Positions 15,971 to 24,634 of a stretch of DNA of 44,705 bases are shown piece by piece. Each line of letters opens with the position of its first letter. Within the stretch, counting starts at the first letter, position 1. The stretch covers positions 1-44,705 of the forward strand of contig JAUEPE010000057.1 in NCBI GenBank assembly GCA_030403585.1. The letters are read 5' to 3'. The position numbers and the translations under genes are program-made. Below the pieces are notes generated by a model. The model had not been told where the DNA came from. It ran no database searches and worked only from the letters and a program-made list of their open reading frames with translations. The stretch comes from Frankia sp. RB7 (GTDB lineage: Bacteria; Pseudomonadota; Alphaproteobacteria; Rhizobiales; Xanthobacteraceae).

Positions 15971-16054
15971 GCCCCTTCACCTCTCCCCAACGGGGAGAGG
16001 TCGGTTTGCGTCTCGCGATGCGCAGCATCGTCGAGCGCAAATCGGGTGAGGGGG
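15971..16054. repeat. Hairpin-rich intergenic repeat (REP-like), copy 1
   Basis: Nearly complementary ends (GCCCCTTCACC and GGTGAGGGGGC, one mismatch) enclose two hairpins: CCTCTCCCC-AAC-GGGGAGAGG at 15980-16000, and an outer TTTGCG/CGCAAA pair around CGATGC-GCA-GCATCG. This is the form of the mobile palindromic repeats common in Bradyrhizobium intergenic regions. It lies between dgkA and the NAD synthetase gene. Confidence 0.75.
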
Positions 16055-16078
16055 CTCAGGTCCCGCGAGATACCGTAA

Positions 16079-16135
16079 CCCCTCACCCGGATTGCATCTC
16101 CGATGCAATCCGACCTCTCCCTTCGGGAGAGGTGA
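16079..16135. repeat. Hairpin-rich intergenic repeat (REP-like), copy 2
   Basis: Shares the CCCTCACC end and the CCTCTCCC...GGGAGAGG hairpin with the first copy, but in the opposite order, so the pair forms an inverted arrangement. It also has a perfect 10-bp hairpin GGATTGCATC-TCC-GATGCAATCC. Its last arm (GGGAGAGG) is 14 bp before the nadE ATG. Confidence 0.7.
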
Positions 16136-16148
16136 CGGAGAGCGCGCG

Positions 16149-17906
16149 ATGACCGAACGTCTCAACGCATTCGCGGTCACGCTGGCCCAGCTCAATCCGA
16201 CCATGGGCGACATCGAGGGCAATGCCGCGAAGGTTCGCTCGGCCCGGGCGCGAGCCATCGCCGATGGCGCCGATCTCGTGCTGTTTCCGGAATTGTTCCT
16301 CGCCGGTTATCCGCCGGAAGATCTGGTGCAGAAGCCGGCCTTCCAGGCCGCCTGCCGTTCCGCCATCGAAGCGCTCGCGCGCGAGACTGCTGACGGCGGC
16401 CCGGCGCTGCTGGTTGGCACGCCCTGGGTCGAGGACGGCAAGCTCTACAATGCCTGCGCGCTGCTCGACGGCGGGCGCATCGCGGCGTTGCGCTTCAAAT
16501 GCAACCTGCCGAATTACGGCGTGTTCGACGAGAAGCGGTTGTTTGCGCGCGGGCCGGCGGCAGGTCCGGTCACCGTGCGCGGCGTGCGGATCGGTGTGCC
16601 GATCTGCGAGGACATCTGGCTGGAAGAGTCCGGGGATTACGAGAACGTGGTCGAGACGCTGGCCGAGACCGGTGCCGAGATCATCCTGGTGCCGAACGGC
16701 TCGCCTTATGCCCGCGACAAGAACGATGTGCGTCTGTCGGTGGCGGTCGCGCGGGTCACCGAGAGCGGCCTGCCGCTCGTCTATCTCAACCAGGTCTGCG
16801 GCCAGGACGAACTCGTGTTCGACGGCGCGTCGTTCGCACTCAATGGCGATCTCTCGCTTGCCGCGCAACTGCCGGCGTTCGCAGAGAGCGTCACCACGCT
16901 GAGCTTCACCAGAACCGGCGGCGATTGGCGCTGCACCGGTCCGATCGTGGAGCAGCCCGAAGGCGACAAGGCCGACTATGCGGCCTGCGTCCTGGGCTTG
17001 CGCGACTACGTCACCAAAAACGGCTTTCCCGGTGTGCTGCTCGGCATCTCCGGCGGCATCGATTCCGCACTCTGTGCGGCGATCGCGGTCGACGCGCTCG
17101 GCGCCGATCAGGTGCATGGTGTGATGCTGCCTTATCGCTACACGGCGGCACACTCGATCGCCGACGCCGGCGAGCTCGCCGGCCATCTCGGCATCCGCTA
17201 CGAGGTGTTGCCGATCGCGGAAGCGGTGGGCGGCTTTGAGACCATCCTGTCCGGCATCTTCAAGAACCTGCCGGCAGATATCACTGAGGAAAACCTTCAG
17301 GCCCGCACCCGCGGCACGCTGCTGATGGCGATCTCCAACAAGACCGGGCTGATGGTGGTGACCACCGGCAACAAGTCGGAAATGTCGGTCGGCTATGCCA
17401 CGCTCTATGGCGACATGAACGGCGGCTTCAATCCGATCAAGGACATCTACAAGACGCAGGTGTTCCGGCTGGCGGCTTTGCGCAATTCATGGAAGCCCGA
17501 CGGCGCGCTCGGACCCGCGGGCGAGGTGATCCCGCCCGATATCATCACGCGTCCGCCGACTGCAGAGCTGCGCGAGAACCAGACCGATCAGGATTCGCTG
17601 CCGGCCTACGAGGTGCTCGATGCGATCCTGGAGCGTCTGGTCGAACGCGAGGAACCGCTCGACCGGATCATCGCAGCGGGCTTCGACCGCGAGACGGTCA
17701 CCCGCATCGACCATCTTCTCAACGTCGCCGAATACAAACGCCGCCAGGCCGCGCCCGGCGTGAAGGTGACGCGGAAGAATTTTGGCCGCGACCGCCGCTA
17801 TCCCATCACCAACCGCTTTCGCGATCGGGGCGAGGCGTTGCCCGCGCCCGACGAGACGCTGGTCTCGCGCGGCAGCAAGGCGTCGACCGACGCGTTCGAG
17901 GGGTAG
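16149..17906 (+). CDS. nadE: Glutamine-hydrolysing NAD+ synthetase
   Basis: 585 residues with two domains. Residues 1-270 are a nitrilase-type glutaminase with the triad Glu48 (FPELFLAGY), Lys117 (RFKCNLPNYGVFDE) and Cys153 (GVPICEDIW). Residues 280-585 are the synthetase with the ATP-binding SGGIDS loop at 301-306. The enzyme makes NAD+ from deamido-NAD+ with glutamine-derived ammonia. Length is typical of alphaproteobacterial forms. The ATG at 16149 is used: an upstream in-frame ATG at 16092 would translate the repeat. The ribosome site GGAGAG is directly beside the repeat's last hairpin. Confidence 0.96.
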   Translation: MTERLNAFAVTLAQLNPTMGDIEGNAAKVRSARARAIADGADLVLFPELFLAGYPPEDLVQKPAFQAACRSAIEALARETADGGPALLVGTPWVEDGKLYNACALLDGGRIAALRFKCNLPNYGVFDEKRLFARGPAAGPVTVRGVRIGVPICEDIWLEESGDYENVVETLAETGAEIILVPNGSPYARDKNDVRLSVAVARVTESGLPLVYLNQVCGQDELVFDGASFALNGDLSLAAQLPAFAESVTTLSFTRTGGDWRCTGPIVEQPEGDKADYAACVLGLRDYVTKNGFPGVLLGISGGIDSALCAAIAVDALGADQVHGVMLPYRYTAAHSIADAGELAGHLGIRYEVLPIAEAVGGFETILSGIFKNLPADITEENLQARTRGTLLMAISNKTGLMVVTTGNKSEMSVGYATLYGDMNGGFNPIKDIYKTQVFRLAALRNSWKPDGALGPAGEVIPPDIITRPPTAELRENQTDQDSLPAYEVLDAILERLVEREEPLDRIIAAGFDRETVTRIDHLLNVAEYKRRQAAPGVKVTRKNFGRDRRYPITNRFRDRGEALPAPDETLVSRGSKASTDAFEG

Positions 17907-17907
17907 G

Positions 17908-19098
17908 CTACTTCTGCTGCTGCGGCAGGAAGCTCGGCCCGACCGAGCGGATCGGCTTGTTCTCGGATGAGGTCGCCGCCGTGCTCGTATCCGCTGGCGG
18001 CGTCGCGGCCGGTGCAGTCGCCGTCGTCGGCGCAGGAGCTGCGCCCTTCTTGGCGTTCGCCGGCGTGCCCTTGGTGAGCTGCCGCTGCTGCATCTTCTTG
18101 GCGCTCTCTTCGGTGACGATGATGTCGCCCTGCTGCTCGACCGCCGCCTTGTCGTCGGCCGATTTCAGCGCGTCGGCCCAGGTCTGGCCCGCCGCTTTGC
18201 ACGAACAGGACGGGTTGAACTCGCTGCGGAATTTGAAGGCGGTCGGCAGCGCGGTGTAGGGCTGGCCGCCGACGGAGACCGCGGAGTTCATGTCCTCGCC
18301 GGGATTGCGGTAGGCGTAAAGCGCGGCTTCGGCCGCCGGGCACAGCGCCTTGCAGGTCTTTTCGTCGTCAGGGAAGCGCGCCGGCACGGTCGCAAACGAG
18401 ATCGGGAAATAGGCGCCGTCGCAAGTGCGCACGCACACGGTGCGGAAGGTGCCGGATTGCGGGCCGAGATCGGACGGCGGCGCGCCAGGTGGATTGTTGG
18501 CGTTGTTGCCGCCGAACAGATTGCTCAGGAAATTGCCGCCCTGCGACTGCGCGGCATTGGCGTATTGCGGGCCGCAATTGTTCTGTGCAAGTGCAATCAG
18601 CACCGAGCGGCGCTGGCTGTCGCGTTCGGGGCTGCCGCCGCCGGGACCGCCGCCGCGCAGGCGTTCGAGATTGCCGGTGATCTGGTCCAGATTGGCGCGC
18701 ATCTGCTGGATCTGGGTGTTGACCGGACCGCATTGCGCGGACTGGCCGTTGAACAGCGAGAAGAAGCCGGAGGAATCGCAACCCATGCGCTTGGCCTGCA
18801 TGGTCACACGATCGAGTTCGGCCTGCTGGCGGGTCTGGGAATCCTGGTAGCGGCGGATCTGGTCGTCGCGCGCGGGGTCGCCGCTGGCTCCACTATTGAG
18901 CGCGGCGAGCTGTCCTTCCAGCCGCGAGCACATCGGGTTCGGTCCGAGGCCGCTTTGGGCAGGCGGAGGCGGCGTCGCGCCGGGCGGACCGGCCTGTGCA
19001 AAAGCGTCAGTGGCGAGCACGAACGCGCTCAGAAGCACGGTGCAGGCAAGGAGGGAGCGGGGACGGGACAGAGACAAAAATTCAGGCATATCCGCCAT
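17908..19098 (-). CDS. Secreted DUF2865-type protein
   Basis: 396 residues. A signal peptide is clear (RPRSLLACTVLLSAFVLATDAFAQ). A Gln/Arg-rich, probably coiled-coil stretch follows (RRYQDSQTRQQAELDRV), and a Gly/Pro/Asn linker. A Cys-rich domain (TVCVRTCDGAYFPISFAT, KTCKALCPAAEAALY, SCSCKAAG) matches what I know as DUF2865 of Rhizobiales. The tail is low-complexity Ala/Pro/Thr. Six to eight Cys suggest disulfides in the periplasm. Function unknown. The start is set at 19098 (19089 is also possible); a longer start at 19176 puts 26 residues before the signal peptide and is unlikely. Convergent with nadE, 1 bp apart. Confidence 0.85.
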   Translation of the reverse strand: MADMPEFLSLSRPRSLLACTVLLSAFVLATDAFAQAGPPGATPPPPAQSGLGPNPMCSRLEGQLAALNSGASGDPARDDQIRRYQDSQTRQQAELDRVTMQAKRMGCDSSGFFSLFNGQSAQCGPVNTQIQQMRANLDQITGNLERLRGGGPGGGSPERDSQRRSVLIALAQNNCGPQYANAAQSQGGNFLSNLFGGNNANNPPGAPPSDLGPQSGTFRTVCVRTCDGAYFPISFATVPARFPDDEKTCKALCPAAEAALYAYRNPGEDMNSAVSVGGQPYTALPTAFKFRSEFNPSCSCKAAGQTWADALKSADDKAAVEQQGDIIVTEESAKKMQQRQLTKGTPANAKKGAAPAPTTATAPAATPPADTSTAATSSENKPIRSVGPSFLPQQQK

Positions 19099-19228
19099 TC
19101 TAGCGAGGTCACGGCCCAGCATGATTTGGGGGGCCGAAGCGCGCCCTCCAATAGCCGCTTCCTGCGGCAGCGTCACGTCGTTTCAGGGGCCGTAAATGGG
19201 TCCTAAGGTCCGCCAGTTCCGAGCGAAT

Positions 19229-19534
19229 TCAGCGCTGGCACGTGATTGCGACATATTCGTCGCAATGGCCATGGGAGCAGTTTGCGCCGGATTTGGGGAC
19301 AGAGCCGGTAATTTCGTCGGGATCGACCCGGCGGTAGGCCGATGCCTGTGCAAAGTCCCGTGACTGGCAGTAGGTGCGGGCAACCTGCGCGCCGCATTTC
19401 TCGCCCTTGGCCAGGCACTGGTCGACGCCATAGCCGTCCGCCTGGCTGGCGATGATGAAGACGCGGGTCTCGGCCAAAGCGCTGGATGCCGCGAGAATAG
19501 AGGCACAGGAAATGATTGCGAGCAATGATCGCAT
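19229..19534 (-). CDS. Small Cys-rich exported protein
   Basis: 101 residues. A signal peptide (MRSLLAIISCASILAASSALA) precedes a mature part of about 80 residues with six cysteines, at about 40, 47, 56, 86, 91 and 99, an even number suited to three disulfides. There is no known domain I can name. The ATG at 19534 is chosen because the signal peptide starts there. It follows in the same direction as, and upstream of, the DUF2865-type gene, which is also secreted and Cys-rich. Function unknown. Confidence 0.75.
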   Translation of the reverse strand: MRSLLAIISCASILAASSALAETRVFIIASQADGYGVDQCLAKGEKCGAQVARTYCQSRDFAQASAYRRVDPDEITGSVPKSGANCSHGHCDEYVAITCQR

Positions 19535-19826
19535 GAAAACACCGGAAGCAAAAAGAAGGAACTGCCAGTTCCAGAATGGCCCCAAATGGTTAAGGATGAT
19601 GAACCATCAAGGCGGGCGGCCGGGCATTGCGGAAATAAAACGGCATTTTCGCGGCTCTCTTGACGAAAGGCGCCTTCGTGGCCCATATGTCGCCGCATGA
19701 ACGGTCTCCTCGCCATCTGCATTATTTGCCGCGAGATTACGAGCTAGCGATTCGCTGGCTGGAGCCGTCTTTTCTCAACCACATTGAGAGCACTGGACGC
19801 CCGGCCAACAGCCGACGGGTGTCCAT

Positions 19827-21224
19827 ATGGAATTGCGTCTTTACGATACGCTGAGCCGGGAAAAGCGCGCCTTCGTGCCGCTCGATGCGAAGCACGTCCG
19901 CATGTATGTCTGCGGACCGACTGTCTATGACTTCGCCCATATCGGTAATGCGCGGCCGGTGATCGTGTTCGACGTGCTGTTTCGGCTGCTCCGCCATCTC
20001 TATGGCGAGGCGCATGTCAAATATGTCCGCAACATCACCGACGTCGACGACAAGATCAACGACCGCGCCGCGCGTGATTTCCCCGGCCTGCCGCTGAACG
20101 AGGCGATCCGCAAGGTCACAGAGCTGACCGGCAAGCAATTTCACGCCGACGTCGATGCGCTTGGCGCGCTCCGGCCGAGCGTCGAGCCGCGCGCGACCGA
20201 GCATATCGGCGAGATGCGCGAGATCATCGAACGGCTGATCGCCGGCGGCTTTGCCTATGCCGCCGAGGACCACGTGCTGTTCTCGCCGCAGGCGATGAAC
20301 GCGGCCAACTCGACGCTGCCGCGCTATGGCGCGCTGTCGAAGCGCTCACTCGACGAGATGATCGCCGGCGCGCGTGTCGACGTCGCGCCCTACAAAAAGG
20401 ATGCGACCGACTTCGTGCTGTGGAAGCCGTCCAAGCCGGGCGAGCCGTCCTGGCCGTCGCCGGCCGGGATCAAGGCAGAGGGGCGTCCCGGCTGGCACAT
20501 CGAGTGCTCGGCCATGGCCTGGAAGCATCTCGGCGAGCAGTTCGACATCCATGGCGGCGGTATCGATCTCGTGTTTCCGCATCACGAGAACGAGGTGGCG
20601 CAGACCTGCTGCGCCTTCCACCAGCAGCGCATGGCGAACTACTGGATGCACAACGGCTTCCTCCAGGTCGAAAGCGAGAAGATGTCGAAGTCGCTCGGCA
20701 ACTTCATCACCATCCGCGAGTTGCTCGCGGACTGGCCGGGTGAGGTGCTGCGCCTCAACATGCTGAAGACGCACTACACCTCGCCGATCGACTGGACCAT
20801 GAAGTCGCTGGAGGAGAGCGCCAAGACGCTCAACGACTGGTATCGCTTTGCGGCCGACGTCGCGCCGTCCAAGCCGGCGGCGTCGGTGGTCGATGCCCTG
20901 CTCGACGACCTCAACACGCCGCTGGCGATCGCGGCGCTGCATGGTCTGCGCAATTCGTCCGATGCGGTCGGCCTTTCGGCGTCGCTGCGTCTGCTCGGCT
21001 TCCTGTCCGAGAGCGTGGCGCAATGGGAGGGCCGCAAGCGGCAGGCGAGCGGCGTCGACGCCGGTGAGATCGACCGCCTGATCGCAGAGCGTACGGCTGC
21101 GCGGGCGCGAAAGGATTTCAAGGAATCCGATCGCATCCGTGACGAGCTCGCGGCCAAGGGCGTCGTGATCAAGGATGGCAAGAATTCCGACGGCAAGCCG
21201 GTGACGACCTGGGAGTTCGCGTGA
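19827..21224 (+). CDS. cysS: Cysteinyl-tRNA synthetase
   Basis: 465 residues, normal for CysRS. It charges tRNA-Cys in the cytosol. The zinc ligand Cys29 (YVCGPTVYD), the HIGN motif at 38-41 and the KMSKS loop at 285-289 are all present, as is the GWHIECSAM zinc/substrate segment near residue 222. The start is the ATG at 19827. It overlaps the next gene (GNAT) by one base at the stop/start, and the third gene (cimA) overlaps as well, so the three form one operon. Confidence 0.97.
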   Translation: MELRLYDTLSREKRAFVPLDAKHVRMYVCGPTVYDFAHIGNARPVIVFDVLFRLLRHLYGEAHVKYVRNITDVDDKINDRAARDFPGLPLNEAIRKVTELTGKQFHADVDALGALRPSVEPRATEHIGEMREIIERLIAGGFAYAAEDHVLFSPQAMNAANSTLPRYGALSKRSLDEMIAGARVDVAPYKKDATDFVLWKPSKPGEPSWPSPAGIKAEGRPGWHIECSAMAWKHLGEQFDIHGGGIDLVFPHHENEVAQTCCAFHQQRMANYWMHNGFLQVESEKMSKSLGNFITIRELLADWPGEVLRLNMLKTHYTSPIDWTMKSLEESAKTLNDWYRFAADVAPSKPAASVVDALLDDLNTPLAIAALHGLRNSSDAVGLSASLRLLGFLSESVAQWEGRKRQASGVDAGEIDRLIAERTAARARKDFKESDRIRDELAAKGVVIKDGKNSDGKPVTTWEFA

Positions 21225-21733
21225 TGGCACAAGCGCACCCCAAGCCCGGCCTGCGGCCGTTCCTGCCTGATGACCTGCCGATGCTGGCCGCGATCTTCGT
21301 CGCAAGCATCCAGGAGCTGACCGGCGACGACTACAACGAGGCGCAGCAGGAAGCCTGGATGGCGGCGGCGGAGGACGAGGAGTTCGGCAAGCGGCTTGCG
21401 GCCGACCTGACGTTGATCGCAACGCTGGACGGCTCTCCCGTCGGCTTCGCCTCTCTGCGCGGCAAGGATCACATCCGTATGCTCTACGTTCATCCGGCCG
21501 TGGCGGGGCAGGGCATTGCGACCATGCTGGTCGACGCGCTGGAAAAGCTCGCCGGCGGCCGTGGCGCGGAAAAATTGACGGTCGACGCCAGCGATACGGC
21601 GGAAGGCTTCTTCGCCAAGCGCGGTTATGTCGCCATGCAGCGCAACAGCATCACCGTCAACGACGAGTGGCTCGCCAACACCACCATGCAGAAGACGTTC
21701 GGCACCGGACCCGCATCGGGAGCGCTGCAATGA
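21224..21733 (+). CDS. GNAT-family N-acetyltransferase
   Basis: 169 residues of the GNAT fold. The acetyl-CoA loop is AGQGIATMLVDALE around residue 100, and the IRMLYVHPAVAG strand precedes it, as in the family. The acceptor cannot be told. The ATG at 21224 overlaps the cysS TGA by one base; a GTG at 21221 would overlap it by four. The 3' end overlaps cimA by four bases (ATGA). Being placed between cysS and cimA, it may be co-expressed with amino-acid metabolism, but no direct link to either enzyme is shown. Confidence 0.9.
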   Translation: MAQAHPKPGLRPFLPDDLPMLAAIFVASIQELTGDDYNEAQQEAWMAAAEDEEFGKRLAADLTLIATLDGSPVGFASLRGKDHIRMLYVHPAVAGQGIATMLVDALEKLAGGRGAEKLTVDASDTAEGFFAKRGYVAMQRNSITVNDEWLANTTMQKTFGTGPASGALQ

Positions 21734-23328
21734 GCAAGGAGCGTCTGTATCTGTTCGACACCACGCTGCGCGACGGTGCGCAGACCAACGGCGTGGATTT
21801 CACGCTGACCGACAAGCAGGTCATCGCGGCGATGCTCGACGAGCTCGGCATCGACTATGTCGAGGGCGGCTATCCCGGCGCCAATCCGACTGACACCGAG
21901 TTCTTCGGCACCAAGCCGAAGTTCACCCACGCGCGCTTCACCGCCTTCGGCATGACGCGGCGGGCAGGGCGCTCGGTCTCCAACGATCCCGGCGTCGCCG
22001 GGCTGCTGGAAGCGAAGGCGGACGCGATCTGCTTCGTGGCAAAGTCCTCGGCGTATCAGGTGCGCGTCGCACTGGAGACGACGAAGGAGGAAAACCTCGC
22101 TTCGATCCGTGACAGCGTCGCAGCCGCAAAGGCCGCCGGCCGTGAGGTCATGCTCGATTGCGAGCATTTCTTCGATGGCTACAAGGAAGATTCGACCTTC
22201 GCGCTCGCCTGCGCCAAGGCTGCCTATGAGGCCGGCGCGCGCTGGGTGGTGCTGTGCGACACCAATGGCGGCACCATGCCGAACGAGATCGAGGCCATCG
22301 TCACCGAGATGACCAAGCACATCCCCGGCGACCACATCGGCATCCACGCCCATAACGACACCGAGCAGGCGGTTGCGAATTCGCTGGCCGCGGTTCGCGC
22401 CGGCGCGCGGCAGATCCAGGGCACGCTGAACGGTCTCGGCGAGCGCTGCGGCAACGCCAATCTCTGTTCCTTGATCCCGACGCTGAAATTGAAGAGGGAG
22501 TTTTCGGACGCCTTCGATATCAGCGTCACGCCGGAGAAGCTGGCGACGCTCGTCAAGGTCTCGCGCACGCTCGACGACATGCTCAACCGCGTGCCGAACC
22601 GCCATGCGGCCTATGTCGGGGAGAGCGCCTTCGTCACCAAGACCGGCATTCACGCCTCCGCGGTGATGAAGGATCCGCAGACCTATGAGCATGTGTTGCC
22701 GGAGACGGTCGGCAATCACCGCAAGGTGCTGGTGTCCGATCAGGCTGGCCGCTCCAACGTCATCGCCGAGCTCGACCGCGCCGGCATCGCTTACGAGAAG
22801 ACCGATCCGAAGCTGACGCGTTTGGTCGAGGAATTGAAGGAGCGCGAGGCGGCCGGTTACGCCTATGAATCGGCGAACGCCTCATTCGATCTCTTGGCGC
22901 GCCGTACGCTCGGCAAGGTGCCGCAATATTTCGAAGTCGAGCAGTTCGACGTCAATGTCGAGCAGCGCTACAACGCGCTTGGTGAGCGCGTCACCGTGGC
23001 GCTGGCCGTGGTGAAGGTCGATGTCGCCGGCGAGCATCTGATCTCGGCCGCCGAAGGCAACGGCCCCGTCAACGCGCTCGACGTTGCGCTCCGCAAGGAC
23101 CTCGGCAAATATCAGAAGTACATCGAGGGCCTGACGCTGATCGATTACCGCGTGCGTATCCTCAATGGCGGCACCGGCGCGGTGACGCGTGTGCTGATCG
23201 AGAGTGAGGATGAGAATGGCGATCGCTGGACCACGGTCGGCGTGTCTCCGAACATCATCGACGCCTCGTTCCAGGCGCTGATGGATTCGGTGATCTACAA
23301 GCTGGTGCAGGCGGGCGCGCCGGCGTAG
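21730..23328 (+). CDS. cimA: (R)-citramalate synthase
   Basis: 532 residues of the HMGL-like/LeuA family, of the CimA (TIGR00977) size. It makes citramalate from pyruvate and acetyl-CoA, the threonine-independent route to isoleucine. The first motif DTTLRDGAQTNGV, the metal-binding HAHND, the GLGERCGNANL segment and the C-terminal LeuA-type regulatory domain (from about residue 410, ending in the DKW-like DRWTTVGVSPNI) are present. The start is the ATG at 21730, in a 4-base ATGA overlap with the acetyltransferase gene. A 30-bp-arm inverted repeat follows the stop. Confidence 0.93.
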   Translation: MSKERLYLFDTTLRDGAQTNGVDFTLTDKQVIAAMLDELGIDYVEGGYPGANPTDTEFFGTKPKFTHARFTAFGMTRRAGRSVSNDPGVAGLLEAKADAICFVAKSSAYQVRVALETTKEENLASIRDSVAAAKAAGREVMLDCEHFFDGYKEDSTFALACAKAAYEAGARWVVLCDTNGGTMPNEIEAIVTEMTKHIPGDHIGIHAHNDTEQAVANSLAAVRAGARQIQGTLNGLGERCGNANLCSLIPTLKLKREFSDAFDISVTPEKLATLVKVSRTLDDMLNRVPNRHAAYVGESAFVTKTGIHASAVMKDPQTYEHVLPETVGNHRKVLVSDQAGRSNVIAELDRAGIAYEKTDPKLTRLVEELKEREAAGYAYESANASFDLLARRTLGKVPQYFEVEQFDVNVEQRYNALGERVTVALAVVKVDVAGEHLISAAEGNGPVNALDVALRKDLGKYQKYIEGLTLIDYRVRILNGGTGAVTRVLIESEDENGDRWTTVGVSPNIIDASFQALMDSVIYKLVQAGAPA

Positions 23329-23344
23329 GTGTTGCTACTGACAC

Positions 23345-23424
23345 CGTCATTGCGAGCGTAGCGAAGCAATCCAGGCTGTCTCCGCGGAAAGACTCTGGAT
23401 TGCTTCGCTACGCTCGCAATGACG
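23345..23424. repeat. 80-bp element with perfect 30-bp inverted ends
   Basis: The left arm 23345-23374 and the right arm 23395-23424 are exactly complementary over 30 bp, with a 20-bp centre. It contains TTGCGAGCGTAGCGAAGCAA, a sequence pattern I recognise from intergenic repeats of Bradyrhizobium and Rhodopseudomonas. Whether it is a MITE, a REP-like element or a terminator-like structure is not settled. It starts 16 bp after the cimA stop. Confidence 0.85.
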
Positions 23425-23447
23425 AGGAGAGAGGGGGAGCACGGCAC

Positions 23448-23825
23448 ATGATCGACCACATCTCCGTCGGCGTCAGCGAGCTCGAACGCTCGGCTGCATT
23501 CTACGAAGCCACGCTCGCCGCCCTCGGCCTCACCCGTCTCGTGACGCGGCCGCGCACGGTCGGCTTCGGCAAGACCTATCCCGAATTCTGGATCAATCTG
23601 CGCGATGCCATGCCGCCTGTGCCACCGGAGAGCGGCGTGCACATCTGCCTGCGGGCGAAGACAACAAGCGAAGTCGACGCGTTTCACGCCGCAGCGCTTG
23701 CGAGCGGCGGCGCATCCGATGGCGCGCCGGGCATTCGCCCGCACGACCGTGTGCGCTACTACGCGGCCTTCGTCCTCGATCCCGATGGCAACCGGATCGA
23801 GGCGGTGACGTTTCCGCCCGAGTGA
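23448..23825 (+). CDS. VOC-superfamily (glyoxalase/dioxygenase-like) protein
   Basis: 125 residues of the vicinal oxygen chelate fold. The start MIDHISVGVSELERSAAFYEATLAALG is typical of the first beta-alpha-beta module, and the end FVLDPDGNRIEAV is typical of the second. Metal-site residues His (position 4) and Glu (last strand) are in place. A longer in-frame start at 23400 would lie inside the repeat and is rejected; the ATG at 23448 has a GAGAGGGGGAG site upstream. The substrate cannot be told. It is convergent with the LOG gene, 3 bp apart. Confidence 0.9.
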   Translation: MIDHISVGVSELERSAAFYEATLAALGLTRLVTRPRTVGFGKTYPEFWINLRDAMPPVPPESGVHICLRAKTTSEVDAFHAAALASGGASDGAPGIRPHDRVRYYAAFVLDPDGNRIEAVTFPPE

Positions 23826-23828
23826 GCC

Positions 23829-24434
23829 TTACAGCTTGCGCGCGACGTCCGGGGCGAGTTGCGTTTCCGCCTCGGCGATCTGTGCCGCAGCCGACTTCAG
23901 CTTCGGCAAGATATCCTCGATGCGATCGGCTTTGAGGATGTCAACCGAAAGGCCGGCGCGGATGAACTCGGTCTGGCGCATGTGGGACAGCAGCGAGAAC
24001 AGCGGCTCCCAGAAATTGTCGATGTTGGCGAGCAGCACCGGCTTCGCGTGACGGCCGAGCTGCTTCCAGGTCAATTGCTCGACCAGTTCCTCCAGCGTGC
24101 CGACACCGCCCGGCAACGCCACGAAGGCGTCGGAGCGCTCGAACATCAGCCGCTTGCGCTCGTGCATGTCGGGGGTGACGATCATTTCCTGCACGCGGGT
24201 CAGCGCATTCTCGCGCTTGCGCAGGAACTCAGGAATGATTCCGGTGACGCTGCCGCCGTGATCGAGCACGGAGGTCGCGACCGAGCCCATCAGGCCAAGC
24301 GAGCCGCCGCCATAGACCAGGCGGATGTTGTTCTCGGCGAGCGCCTTGCCGAACGCCTTGGCGCCTTCGGTGAAGTGGGGATTGGTTCCGGGACCGGAGC
24401 CGCAATAGACACAGACGGTTTTGATCGTGCTCAT
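23829..24434 (-). CDS. LOG-family nucleoside monophosphate phosphoribohydrolase (TIGR00730-like)
   Basis: 201 residues of the LOG/lysine-decarboxylase-like family. Signature motifs are CVYCGSGPG near the start, GGGSLGLMGSVA, and the catalytic PGGVGTLEELVEQ near residue 110. Such enzymes release the base from cytokinin ribotides or, in bacteria, from AMP/GMP-type nucleotides. The start may be 24434 or, with three extra residues, 24443; neither has a strong ribosome site. It is a single gene, convergent with the VOC gene and divergent from the ABC exporter. Confidence 0.9.
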   Translation of the reverse strand: MSTIKTVCVYCGSGPGTNPHFTEGAKAFGKALAENNIRLVYGGGSLGLMGSVATSVLDHGGSVTGIIPEFLRKRENALTRVQEMIVTPDMHERKRLMFERSDAFVALPGGVGTLEELVEQLTWKQLGRHAKPVLLANIDNFWEPLFSLLSHMRQTEFIRAGLSVDILKADRIEDILPKLKSAAAQIAEAETQLAPDVARKL

Positions 24435-24634
24435 TGGTGCCATGATGCATTGCAGCGAAGGGGCGTCAAGCCCAATCGGTGATTCGGGTCACCCGGAAAT
24501 CTACCGGTAAATGGCGACAAACAATCGAGGATTCGCCATCTGGCGGGGTGCGCTGGCCCCCGGAAGCTTCTATATGACGAGCGAAAACAGTTAATCGCAC
24601 CGCGCCCGCATCCGGCGGGCCTCCAGGTTTCTTG

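Noticed and set aside
24590..24630. GCCCGC-ATCC-GGCGGGC hairpin before the Atm1-type gene
   Set aside because: The stem is short and common at this G+C, and it lies directly at the ribosome site region without a T-run.
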